Shown in pieces: positions 16,340 through 24,637 of a stretch of 64,000 nt of DNA. The stretch is taken from positions 186,001 to 250,000 of the forward strand of contig CAIMLR010000002.1 in NCBI GenBank assembly GCA_903842345.1, read 5' to 3'. The stretch comes from an uncultured Myxococcales bacterium (GTDB taxonomy: Bacteria; Myxococcota_A; UBA9042). A program made the position numbers and the translations under genes. The notes beneath the pieces were generated by a model, which saw nothing but the letters and a program-made list of their open reading frames with translations, made no database searches and had not been told where the DNA came from. The stretch's first letter is position 1, and every line of letters starts with the position of its first letter.

Positions 16340-17833
16340 GTGGCAAAAATCTGCCCTAAATGCCATGCCACCCAACCCGACGGCGTCGAGTATTGCCCCG
16401 TTGACGGCACGCACCTGCAAGTCCCGCCGCATCCGGTTGCCGCGCCTGCGCACGGGCCCTCGGGCGACCGGCAGTTTCAAGCGACGCTCGTGGGCGTGGG
16501 CGGCGATCAGGCCCAGAAGCTGGCGGCGGCGCTTGATGCCCATGAACACGAAGGCGCGGCCGATGCGACGCAGGCGTTTGACCTGAGCGCGCTGCAGCGC
16601 CCGCAGCTGGTGCGGGTCGTTCCGCCCCCGCCGCCGCAAAAGACGATTCCGCCGATCCAGCGACCCGTCACCAGCCAATTGAAGCCCGTGCCTGCGCCGA
16701 TGCGGCCGGTCTCCACGGGAGTGCCCGTTGCGCCTGTTGCGGCATTGCCGCCGGCAGCGCCGGTCGCGGTGACGCTGGCCAAGATCATTGAGAACTCCGG
16801 CGCGCTGCCGACCAACCTGGCGGTCGCGCGCCTCTGCGACATCGCCGAACTGCTCACGCGCGGCCGGCCGGCGACCGCCCTGACGCCCGCGCACGTGGCC
16901 TACGGCGACACGACGGGGAGCGGCAAGCCGCGCTGGACGGAACGCGGCCAGCTGGACCCCGGCTACCTCGCGCAGTACCGTCCGCCGGATCTGGAACAGG
17001 GCGCGACTCCGGCGACGGACGTGTACATCCTCGGCTGCCTCCTGTTTGAGGCGCTGACGGGGAAGGCGCCGTTTCGCGGCAAGACGGTCGAGGAGATCGC
17101 CCGCAAGCAGGCGATGGCCGCGGCGCCCGCCGTGCGGCAAATCAGGATGGATTGCGACCTGCCGCCGGCGCTGGAAATTGAGCTGCAGCGGGCGCTGAAG
17201 AAACGTCCGGGCGATCGCCATCCGTCGGTTGCGGCGTTTGCCGAGGCGATTCGCCATGCCGTTCGCGAAGACGACCGGTCCACGACGGCGCTCGACGTCA
17301 GCGAGTCTGCGTACCTCCAGGCGCTGCTGCAAGGTGGCCAGGCGCCGGCGCAGCAGTCCAATGGCACGCCGTGGCCCCCGGGCGCGCCACCGGTCAAGGC
17401 GCTCGTGCCGCCTGCGCCGCTTGCCGCACCGCGCGCTCCTGTGCCGCAGCAGGTGGCTGAACTCGCGCCGCCGCCGCCCGCCGCGCGTCGCACGGGCTTG
17501 GTCCTCGGCCTTGTCGCTGCTGGCGTCGTCGTGATGGGCGGCGGCGTCTTTTTGGCCCTGCGCGGTGGCACGCCGCCTGCCGTGTCGCCCGCCGTCGTCC
17601 CGGTGCCGCCGCCCCAGCCCGAGGTGGCGCAGCCCGATGTGCAGTCCGCGCCCGATATCCAGCCCGACGTGCGCGACGTCGCGGACGAGCCGGACGTGCA
17701 GGTCGAGCCGGACGCCGACAAGCCCAAGCCCAAGCCACTGCTGCACAAGCCGGAAGTGAAGCCGCCGGAGAAGAAGCCGGACGAGAAGCCGCCGGAAAAG
17801 AAGCCGGATATCAACCGCCCGCCCGTGTTCTAA
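16340..17833 (+). CDS. Zinc-ribbon pseudokinase with single TM helix and periplasmic tail
   Basis: About 497 residues. The N-terminus is a zinc-ribbon-like module (CPKCHATQPDGVEYCPVDG, three cysteines plus Asp). A Pro-rich linker follows, then about residues 155-310 resemble the C-lobe of a Ser/Thr protein kinase: YRPPDLEQGATPATDVYILGCLLFEALTGKAPF and a final helix ending KKRPGDRHPS. The catalytic HRD and DFG motifs are absent, so it should be catalytically dead. A TM helix (about 386-407) precedes a Pro/Glu/Lys/Asp tail likely outside the inner membrane. GTG 16340 is chosen from GGAG at 8-base spacing and the promoter position; ATG 16334 is an alternative. Confidence 0.7.
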   Translation: MAKICPKCHATQPDGVEYCPVDGTHLQVPPHPVAAPAHGPSGDRQFQATLVGVGGDQAQKLAAALDAHEHEGAADATQAFDLSALQRPQLVRVVPPPPPQKTIPPIQRPVTSQLKPVPAPMRPVSTGVPVAPVAALPPAAPVAVTLAKIIENSGALPTNLAVARLCDIAELLTRGRPATALTPAHVAYGDTTGSGKPRWTERGQLDPGYLAQYRPPDLEQGATPATDVYILGCLLFEALTGKAPFRGKTVEEIARKQAMAAAPAVRQIRMDCDLPPALEIELQRALKKRPGDRHPSVAAFAEAIRHAVREDDRSTTALDVSESAYLQALLQGGQAPAQQSNGTPWPPGAPPVKALVPPAPLAAPRAPVPQQVAELAPPPPAARRTGLVLGLVAAGVVVMGGGVFLALRGGTPPAVSPAVVPVPPPQPEVAQPDVQSAPDIQPDVRDVADEPDVQVEPDADKPKPKPLLHKPEVKPPEKKPDEKPPEKKPDINRPPVF

Positions 17834-17863
17834 ACCGCCCGCCGGCACTGCGACCACGCCACC

Positions 17864-18478
17864 ATGCCTGACGCGTATTTCTCCCTGCCGCGATCGCTCA
17901 AGCCCGCGGTGTTTTTTGAACGGCACCTGCCGACGTTGCCGCTGCGTTTGCCGGCGATCTCGCTGCCTGATCGCGTTGTCTACCACGTGCACGGCGCGGG
18001 CGTGTGGTCGGTGGCGCTCGTCGAGGGCCGCGTCGACGTGCAGCCGGGCGTCGTCGGGCCCATTGGCCTGCAGATCAGCGCGACCGAGGCGCATTTTCGC
18101 GAAGCTGTGACCGGCTCCCTGCGGGAACGGCAGATTGAAGTGCTGAAGCGCCAAGGCCAGCCGGTGGAAGTGCCGGACCTGCGCGGCCTGCGCGTGGACG
18201 TGGCGCGCCTGAAGGCGGCGATCGCGGTGGGCGGCAGCATTGCGCTTGTGATCCACGACCGTGAGTACGGCGATCGCTACCGCTACGTCCTGACGATTGG
18301 CGCGGGACCGGCGGCGTATGAGAAGGCGACGACGACGATCGAGGTGGATGCCGACGACCTCGTCGCGCTTGGCGCCGCCCGAACACCGCCGATGGGGGTG
18401 CTGGTGAGCGGGAAGCTGCGGCTGGCGGGCGACATTGGCCTGCCTGGGCGGCTGCTGTCGGCGCTGCTTGGCCCTTAG
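17864..18478 (+). CDS. SCP2-like (sterol-carrier/lipid-binding) domain protein
   Basis: A 204-residue soluble protein with no signal peptide. The C-terminal segment TTIEVDADDLVALGAA, then MGVLVSGKLRLAGDIGL, matches the last strand and helix of the SCP2 sterol-transfer fold, in which a hydrophobic cavity binds lipid or fatty acyl groups. The N-terminal half is not recognisable to me. It begins 30 bases after the pseudokinase gene on the same strand and may share its transcript. Its end is only 6 bases from the convergent SGNH-lipoprotein gene. Lipid binding is inferred from the fold and no ligand is known. Confidence 0.55.
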   Translation: MPDAYFSLPRSLKPAVFFERHLPTLPLRLPAISLPDRVVYHVHGAGVWSVALVEGRVDVQPGVVGPIGLQISATEAHFREAVTGSLRERQIEVLKRQGQPVEVPDLRGLRVDVARLKAAIAVGGSIALVIHDREYGDRYRYVLTIGAGPAAYEKATTTIEVDADDLVALGAARTPPMGVLVSGKLRLAGDIGLPGRLLSALLGP

Positions 18479-18484
18479 CGGCGA

Positions 18485-19342
18485 CTACGGATTCTGGGTC
18501 GCCGCGCGGCACATCGCGCGCAGCGCACTCGCCTGGGGCGCAGGCAGATCGACCGGCGCCCACGTCACTGCCGCGGGATCGACGTGGAAAAGCGCCGTCG
18601 CAAAAACGCACGCGGCCAGATACGTGCCGGCGACAACCGGATGCGATCCGTCGTCCTGATAGAGATTAATTTCAGGATGTTGTGTCAGCGTCAGCAGCCA
18701 CGCATCGCCCACCGGCACGCGCACGCCGGCATTTTGCACCGCCGCCTTGTCGTAGCCGTCGTGCAGCAGCTTGGCCAACGCCTGCGGCGTGCCGCCCGTC
18801 CACGCCTCGCTGTATAGCGCGTCGCCGGCCTTGCGCGGCCACGTCTGGTAGAACGCCACCGCCGCGCCCACTTGCTTCGCGTCCTCGGCGAGCGTCTTGG
18901 CGCTGGCGAGGAAGTGGGTCAGGTCCGCTGCCGGTTCCACGGATTGGCCCTGCAGCACCACGTACGTCCAGCCGCCCTGGCCGATCGCCGCGACCGCCTG
19001 CGTCTGCGCGATCATCACCGCCAGCGTCGCGCCGCCTTGCGTCACAGCGGTCGGGTGGATTGTCACGCCGCCAGCGTGCGCGAACTGCGCCGTCATCGTC
19101 GGCAAATCGTTGACGTACGTGTAGCTGTTGCCGATGAAGAGCACGTTGGTCGGCGCGGCAACCGTCACATCGCCAGGCAGCGCGTCGCTTGCGCTCGGCG
19201 CATCCGCCAGGGCGGCCACTTCCGCGTCCTCGCCCACATCGGGTTCATCCGCCTGGACCTCGGCGTTCGCTGCTGGCGCCCTGTGGCACGCCGCCACCGC
19301 GACAAGCGCGGCAATCCACCGCCATTTTCCGCGTCCCACCAT
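18485..19342 (-). CDS. SGNH-hydrolase-like lipoprotein
   Basis: A 285-residue predicted lipoprotein (signal ending VAAC, Cys 19, then an acidic linker). The core begins TNVLFIGNSYTYVNDLP, an SGNH-type GNSYT block with Ser 73 as presumed nucleophile, and ends with DGSHPVVAGTYLAA, giving Asp 231 and His 234 of the catalytic triad. This order matches GDSL/SGNH esterases of the DUF4886 type. It should act in the periplasm or at the outer membrane on an ester substrate, perhaps an acetylated glycan. The start overlaps the stop of the upstream tandem-AAA gene by one base (TGATG), so the two are coupled. Confidence 0.72.
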   Translation of the reverse strand: MVGRGKWRWIAALVAVAACHRAPAANAEVQADEPDVGEDAEVAALADAPSASDALPGDVTVAAPTNVLFIGNSYTYVNDLPTMTAQFAHAGGVTIHPTAVTQGGATLAVMIAQTQAVAAIGQGGWTYVVLQGQSVEPAADLTHFLASAKTLAEDAKQVGAAVAFYQTWPRKAGDALYSEAWTGGTPQALAKLLHDGYDKAAVQNAGVRVPVGDAWLLTLTQHPEINLYQDDGSHPVVAGTYLAACVFATALFHVDPAAVTWAPVDLPAPQASALRAMCRAATQNP

Positions 19343-21495
19343 CAGTAATCCCGCTCCCGCGCGGCGCGGAACACCTTGCCGGCGTTCTTGCATTCCTGCC
19401 GCGCGGCAAATTCCAGGTGCCGCGTCGCCAGCGGTGCGCCTTCCGCCGCCGCTTGATACGCCGCCCGCAGCACCGCGTTCTTGATGTGACCGCCGGACAG
19501 CTCAAAACGCTCGCCGATGTCGTCCCAGTCGATCCCGTCGTCCACCGGGCACGCCTTGGGAATCAGCGTCTGCCAGATGTGGGCGCGGTATTCGCGCTCC
19601 GGGAACGGAAAATGCACCTTGAAGCCGATCCGCCGCTGGAACGCCTTGTCGATGTTCTTCTCCAGGTTTGTCGTCAGCAGCACGATGCCTTCAAAGTTCT
19701 CGATCTCCTGCAGCAGGATGTTCGTCGCCATGTTGCTGTAGCGATCGACGGATGAATCCACCTTCGTACGGCTCGCGAACAGCGAATCCGCCTCGTCAAA
19801 CAGCAGGATCCCGTGCGCCGCGCGCGCCGATTCAAAGATCTTCTCGATGTTCTTCTCGGTCTCGCCGATCCACTTGCTGACAACGCGCGGAATGGAAATT
19901 TGGAACAGCTGCTGGTCCAGTTCATGCGCCAGGATCGTCGCGCACAGGGTCTTGCCCGTGCCCGGCTCACCGGAAAACAGCGCGATCAAGCCCTTGCCGG
20001 TCGACATCTTCTGGCCAAAGCCCCAATGATGCAGCACGGTTCCGCGGTGCTTGGCGGCGGTAAACAGCTCCTCGATGTCCTCGCGCGTCTCCGGCGGCAC
20101 CACGAGGTCCGCCAGCGTCAGGTCGTACTTCCGCCGCACCGCGTATTCGTCCAGGCTCGCGCGGATCTGCTCCTGGCAGGCGCGCCGCAGGATCTCGTGG
20201 GTGAGGGTCGGGTGGAGCGGATCGGCCGCCATCGCGCGGTTGACGGCGACCTGCATGGCGTTGCGGATGAGCGCGCCCGGAAACGCGTATTGGCCCGCGA
20301 GCGCTTCCACGTCGCAGTCCGCGGCGATCGCCACGCCTTGCGGCTTGTGCAGCCGGAAAATCCTGGCGCGCTCGATGGCCGCGGGCGTCTCCAGCAACAG
20401 CCGCTGCACCACGAAGCGATCGACGAGCGAATCCAGCGAACCGGTGTCGCGCGACGTCAGCACGACGATCCCGGCATGGCCGGCAAACGCCTCCTGCAGC
20501 AGTCCTAGCCGCGTCGAGCCCTTGCCGCACAGCGTGTCGACGCCATCCAACACCAGGACCGCGTCGCCGAGCCGCGCCTGATCCAGCGAGCTGTAGAGGT
20601 TGCGCGCCAGATCCGCGTCGTGCTGTTCCGCCAGCCGCATCGCGTCGATCTCCAGCAGCGGCTTGCCGAGGTGCTTGGCCAGCGCGTGCACAAGCAGCGT
20701 CTTGCCCGTGCCCGGCGGCCCGGAGATCTCCACGACGAGCGCCGCCGGCAAGCCAAACGGCGCGTTCTGCGGCGTCTTGGCCGGCCGCGAATTGTGCTGT
20801 TGCAGCAGGCTCAGCAGCGGCTCGATCGTCCCCGCTGGCAGCACGACCGCGTCCAGATCGACCGTCGGCCACGAAAACGCCGCCATGCCGGCCATCGACG
20901 TGTCCAGCAAACCCTGTTCGCCAAGCAGCAGCTGCATCGCCCGCGGCGCCGGCACGATCTCCTGGCCCAGCAGGTTGTCCGCGTTGCCGTCCCGCGGCCG
21001 GTCCATCGCGATCAGCCGCGCGGCCCGCAGCGGGCCATCGGGGGCAAAACGCGCGCGCACTGCCAGCCGCTCGACCGGATCCTGCACCAGAAACTCGAGG
21101 CACAGCCGCACGTCAACCGCGTTGGCCAGCAGGTTGTCGTTGAAGCGCGCGATCGCGTCGCGCATGTCGACGTCGACGTGCGGGGCCACAGCCAGCGTCA
21201 GGATTTGCTGGTCCAGGGCGTCCAGTTGGTGCTGTTCCGCCAGCGCCGCGATGGGCAACTGCAGGCCGAGCACCAGCGCCTCCGCCTCCACGTGCGCCAG
21301 CGCCTCCGCCAGCGCGTTCACTTCCGCGCGTGCGGGATCCGCTGATTGCAGCGCCTCGTCGTCGGTCAGACCCGCCGCGCGCGCCTGCCGCACCTGCGTG
21401 GCCAGCATCAACCGCGTGCGCAGCAGGCGACACGCCGTCGCCAGCCACTGCAGGCAAAGGCGCAGACGGGTCTGGGCGTCGGGCAAAGACGGCAT
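19342..21495 (-). CDS. Tandem AAA ATPase (CDC48-like)
   Basis: A 717-residue cytoplasmic protein with two AAA modules after a helical N-terminal domain. AAA1 has Walker A GPPGTGKT (259-266) but its Walker B reads VLVLDGVD, with Gly where the catalytic Glu belongs, so it may bind but not hydrolyse ATP. AAA2 is complete: GEPGTGKT (509-516), LLFDEADSLF (about 564-573), sensor LLTTN (606-610) and arginines at about 621-622. Proteins like this occur in Myxococcota and in some contractile-injection loci, where they remodel proteins. No such locus is visible here. It is coupled to the SGNH lipoprotein downstream. Confidence 0.85.
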   Translation of the reverse strand: MPSLPDAQTRLRLCLQWLATACRLLRTRLMLATQVRQARAAGLTDDEALQSADPARAEVNALAEALAHVEAEALVLGLQLPIAALAEQHQLDALDQQILTLAVAPHVDVDMRDAIARFNDNLLANAVDVRLCLEFLVQDPVERLAVRARFAPDGPLRAARLIAMDRPRDGNADNLLGQEIVPAPRAMQLLLGEQGLLDTSMAGMAAFSWPTVDLDAVVLPAGTIEPLLSLLQQHNSRPAKTPQNAPFGLPAALVVEISGPPGTGKTLLVHALAKHLGKPLLEIDAMRLAEQHDADLARNLYSSLDQARLGDAVLVLDGVDTLCGKGSTRLGLLQEAFAGHAGIVVLTSRDTGSLDSLVDRFVVQRLLLETPAAIERARIFRLHKPQGVAIAADCDVEALAGQYAFPGALIRNAMQVAVNRAMAADPLHPTLTHEILRRACQEQIRASLDEYAVRRKYDLTLADLVVPPETREDIEELFTAAKHRGTVLHHWGFGQKMSTGKGLIALFSGEPGTGKTLCATILAHELDQQLFQISIPRVVSKWIGETEKNIEKIFESARAAHGILLFDEADSLFASRTKVDSSVDRYSNMATNILLQEIENFEGIVLLTTNLEKNIDKAFQRRIGFKVHFPFPEREYRAHIWQTLIPKACPVDDGIDWDDIGERFELSGGHIKNAVLRAAYQAAAEGAPLATRHLEFAARQECKNAGKVFRAARERDY

Positions 21496-21555
21496 CCTAT
21501 CCTGAGGGGCGCGAAGGCCGCGCCGGTGCGATGGTAGCGTATGCGGCCGACGAGG

Positions 21556-22536
21556 TCAGCCCGGTGTTTCCGTGCGCGGCGGGGCCTGACGCGGAATCGG
21601 CGGCGGCGGCGCCTTGGGCAGCGTGTTCAGTTGGTTCATCGCCATCATCTCGCGCATTTGCCGCTGCATGCCTTCCGTTGAACCGTCGAGGAAGATCACG
21701 TTGCCCTTGCCCTGTTCCGCAAAATGCTTGAGCGATTCCGTCCACATGAAGAACAGCAGAAAGCCCGGATCCAGGCCCGCAGCCTTCATCTGCTCCACCG
21801 ACTGCCGCACGCCCTTGGCCATTTCCTCGCGGAACTGCGCCACGCCCTGGCCCTGCAGCTTGCTCGCCTCCCGCTGCGCTTCCGCGGAAATCTGGATCGC
21901 GCGGCCCTCCGCTTCAGCCGCCTTGGTCTTGGTAATCAGCAGCGCCTGGCCCTCGTTCTCGGCCGCCGCACGCATGTTGGCGGACGCCACGACTTTGGCC
22001 ATGGACGTCATGATCACGTCGTCAAACACGATGTCATTCATCTGCAGGTCGATGAGGTGATAGCCCCATTCCTCCAGGCTCGCGTCCAGCTGCGACTTCA
22101 CTTCATGGACGATTTCCCGCCGCAGCCCGAGGATCTCCGACTGCCGCTTGGTCGCGACAAACGAGCGCACGCTGCCTTCCACGGTGCGGATCATGGCCTG
22201 CATGAACGAGCGCTCGTCGATGAACTTGAACGCGACGTTCTTGATCGTCTCCTCGTCCTGGTTCAGCACGGCGTAGAGCAGCATCGCCTTGAAACCGACG
22301 GTCGCCTGATCGGCGGTGATGGCCTGGAATTCCAGCTCGACGGAGCGATTCTGGATGGAAATGCGCCGGTAGATCGCTTCAATCAGCGGCAATTTGACGT
22401 TCAAGCCGGGGCGCATAACGCGGCCGTACTTGCCGAACATGGTGATGACGGCGACGGTGCCCTGGCCGACCGTCACGAACGACGAGAACAGCACGACGAG
22501 ACCGACGACGATTGCGAAGCCTAGCAGCGGGATCAT
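21556..22536 (-). CDS. SPFH/band-7 domain membrane protein (stomatin/HflKC-like)
   Basis: A 326-residue protein: a hydrophobic N-terminus (MIPLLGFAIVVGLVVLFSSF) followed by a band-7 domain (VTVGQGTVAVITMFGKYGRVMRPGL, then RSVELEFQAITADQATVG), a coiled-coil Ala/Glu-rich region (AEAEGRAIQISAEAQREA) and a Pro-rich tail. SPFH proteins form rings or cages in the inner membrane and help organise proteases or membrane domains. The ATG at 22534-22536 is preceded by GGAGG. It is separated from the upstream yceI-like gene by a strong terminator, so it is likely a separate unit. Precise partner unknown. Confidence 0.83.
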   Translation of the reverse strand: MIPLLGFAIVVGLVVLFSSFVTVGQGTVAVITMFGKYGRVMRPGLNVKLPLIEAIYRRISIQNRSVELEFQAITADQATVGFKAMLLYAVLNQDEETIKNVAFKFIDERSFMQAMIRTVEGSVRSFVATKRQSEILGLRREIVHEVKSQLDASLEEWGYHLIDLQMNDIVFDDVIMTSMAKVVASANMRAAAENEGQALLITKTKAAEAEGRAIQISAEAQREASKLQGQGVAQFREEMAKGVRQSVEQMKAAGLDPGFLLFFMWTESLKHFAEQGKGNVIFLDGSTEGMQRQMREMMAMNQLNTLPKAPPPPIPRQAPPRTETPG

Positions 22537-22596
22537 GACGCCTCCGGAGTGGGCGGCGATCGTACGCCGCTTGACGGAGGTTGGCAAAATGCCAGC

Positions 22597-22649
22597 AAAA
22601 ATGACCGCGGCGACCTTCCGGGGGAGCACAATCCCGGAGGGTCGCCGCG
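22597..22649 (-). terminator. Rho-independent terminator after the yceI-like gene
   Basis: A 17-pair stem (22606-22622 with 22633-22649, one wobble pair) encloses a 10-base loop. Reading on the minus strand it is followed within 5 bases by five T residues (A-tract at 22597-22601). It ends the yceI-like transcript 40 bases after its stop and insulates the SPFH gene. Confidence 0.8.
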
Positions 22650-22689
22650 TGACCTCGACGGGCGAGGCCGTTCAGTCAGGACGAGCGCC

Positions 22690-23397
22690 TTACGGCAGCG
22701 TCGCCTTGACGTCGATCTTGAGGACCACGCCGTCGCGGATCAGGTTGTCCGGCATGCCGGCGTAGACGATCCCGAAATCCTTGCGGTTGATCGAGAATTC
22801 GGTCTTGCCGGAGATGTCCTTGCCGGCCACCGCGATGGTCGCCGGGAACTCGACGTCCTTGGTCACGCCGCGCAGGGTCAGCTTGCCCTTGATGGTGTGG
22901 GTCGCGCCGTTCGGTCCGCCCGCGGCGATTTCCGTCGAGGTGAAGGTCGCGGTCGGGTACTTGGCGACGTCAAAGAAGTCCGGGCTCTTCAAGTGGCCCT
23001 CGAGCTTCTCGCGCATCGGGTTCTCGTCGGTCGTGAACAGGCTCGCCGTCTGCACGGTGAAGTCCAGGTGGCCGCCCTCGGGCTTGCCATCCTTGAGCGC
23101 GACGGTGCCGGTGAACTCCTTGAAGTGGCCAAAGTGCGAGCCGGTGACCTTGGAGCCGATGAAGTCGATCGCGCCCGTGAGCGGCAGGGCAGCGGCGGGG
23201 GCAGCGGCAGTCGGCGACGGAGCAGCAGCAGCGGCGACTGGCGCGGGAGCCGGCGCGGGCTCAGCGGCCTTCTCTTCCGGGGCAGGTTCCGAGACCTTCG
23301 CGGCCGGGGCGTCCTTGGACGGATCCTTGGCGCAACCGGAAAGCGCAGCCAGCGCGGAAATGGAGGCAACGAGGATCAAAGAGCGATAGAGGGACAT
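22690..23397 (-). CDS. YceI-family lipoprotein
   Basis: A 235-residue predicted lipoprotein: signal with lipobox LSGC, then an Ala/Pro/Glu linker to about residue 75. The YceI domain follows: TGAIDFIGSKVTGSHFGHFKEFTGT, LKSPDFFDVAKYPTATFTST, KGKLTLRGVTKDVEFPATI and GKTEFSINRKDFGI. YceI proteins are beta-barrel lipocalin-like folds that bind polyisoprenoids. The start at 23397 was chosen because it creates the signal peptide; a longer frame to 23517 crosses a promoter. The gene has its own promoter and terminator and is therefore monocistronic. Confidence 0.88.
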   Translation of the reverse strand: MSLYRSLILVASISALAALSGCAKDPSKDAPAAKVSEPAPEEKAAEPAPAPAPVAAAAAPSPTAAAPAAALPLTGAIDFIGSKVTGSHFGHFKEFTGTVALKDGKPEGGHLDFTVQTASLFTTDENPMREKLEGHLKSPDFFDVAKYPTATFTSTEIAAGGPNGATHTIKGKLTLRGVTKDVEFPATIAVAGKDISGKTEFSINRKDFGIVYAGMPDNLIRDGVVLKIDVKATLP

Positions 23398-23497
23398 GAC
23401 GGGATCTCCAGTGCGAAAGTGGGCGCTTTGGGAAAGGGTTGCCCGCGCAAACGGCGGACAACAGGAAACCAAGGCGAGTGCGTTGAGTCGCATCCCT

Positions 23498-23525
23498 AAG
23501 ATAGCGCCCTGTCCCACAGGATCAA
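23498..23525 (-). promoter_or_regulatory. Sigma70-type promoter for the yceI-like lipoprotein
   Basis: On the minus strand TTGATC (23525-23520), spacer 16, TATCTT (23503-23498). The start near 23491 gives a leader of about 95 bases. The spacer contains CCTGTGGGACAGG, a small inverted repeat that might be an operator. Confidence 0.5.
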
Positions 23526-23604
23526 GGGCCAGAAGCGGGAAGCATCGTTTCTACAGGCGAACAATCGCGCGTGGCCCCGTGGACTTGTTCTCGTTGGCGC
23601 GGTT

Positions 23605-24414
23605 CTAGCGGCCCTGGAACTGCGGCGGACGCTTGGCGAGCAGCGCAGCGACGCCCTCCTTGGCGTCGTCGGTCTCCACCGTTGCGGCTTGGGCAAAGGC
23701 TTCCCGCCACGCCGCCGTCCGCGGATCCCAGCCCAGACCCTGGTAGATCGACTTCTTCATCATCCGCACCGCGATCGGCGCGCTCTGGGCGATCTGTTCA
23801 GCCAGCGCCATGGTTTCCGCCAGCACCTGGTCGGCCGGCACCGCGCGCAGGAACAGGCCCATCGCCACGCCCTCCCGACCCGAAAACAGCCGACCGGTGA
23901 ACAGCAGCTCGCACGCGCGGGGCACGCCGGTCAGCCGCGGCAGCAGGTAGCTGATCGCCATGCCAGCGTGCAGGCCGAGGCGGGCGAAGTTGGCGCCATA
24001 CTTGGCGTCTTCAGCGACAATCCGCATGTCGGTCATCAGCGACAGGCCAAAGCCGCCGCCGACCGCGTGACCTTGCAGCGCGCCGAGCACCGGCACTTCC
24101 ACGTCGCCCAGGGACAGGAACGGGTCGTACATCGCCGCGGATCGTTCCGGCGACACCAGATGCCCACTGTCGCGCTGGATCTGGCTGCGGAAATCGGCGC
24201 CCGCGCTGAAGCATGCGCCCGTCCCGGTCAACACGACGCACCGCACGTCCGGCATCGCCCGTACGTCCCGCACCGCCTGGGCAAAGCCATCCAGCAGCTC
24301 CGGCGTCATGCTGTTGCGGTTGTCTGGCCGGTTGAGTTGCAGGATCGCGATCGGGCCTTCGCGGCGCAGGAGCACCGCGGCGTCGGACGGTTGCGCGTTG
24401 TTGGACTCGGTCAT
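23605..24414 (-). CDS. Crotonase-fold protein (enoyl-CoA hydratase/isomerase family)
   Basis: A 269-residue protein of crotonase length. LNRPDNRNSMT, CFSAGADF (oxyanion hole), GHAVGGGFGLSLMTDMRIV and FTGRLFSGREGVAMGL are family landmarks. The two catalytic glutamates of classical enoyl-CoA hydratase are not in their places: GGGFGL replaces GGGCEL, and the second position reads ANFARLGL. It is therefore more likely an isomerase, hydrolase or another crotonase activity. The start at 24414 gives a sensible N-terminus. No fatty-acid genes adjoin it and it appears alone. Confidence 0.8.
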   Translation of the reverse strand: MTESNNAQPSDAAVLLRREGPIAILQLNRPDNRNSMTPELLDGFAQAVRDVRAMPDVRCVVLTGTGACFSAGADFRSQIQRDSGHLVSPERSAAMYDPFLSLGDVEVPVLGALQGHAVGGGFGLSLMTDMRIVAEDAKYGANFARLGLHAGMAISYLLPRLTGVPRACELLFTGRLFSGREGVAMGLFLRAVPADQVLAETMALAEQIAQSAPIAVRMMKKSIYQGLGWDPRTAAWREAFAQAATVETDDAKEGVAALLAKRPPQFQGR

Positions 24415-24637
24415 CTCAGCCTCTTTCAGGTGCGGACAAGGTGGCGCGATGCGGGGCAAGCGGCGGACCGCGATCGCGCGCGGGAGTGTAGCGCGGCGCG
24501 CGCCCGCGGCAAAACGCCAGACGAAGCGGCCGACGGGGCAGCGTGCCATTTTCGCGCATGGGCGGTCGGTCGGGTGGATCGCATGAGACCTTCAGCCGAC
24601 CCGCACCAAGCGCAGCGTTCAGCACAGCCCGGTGCCT

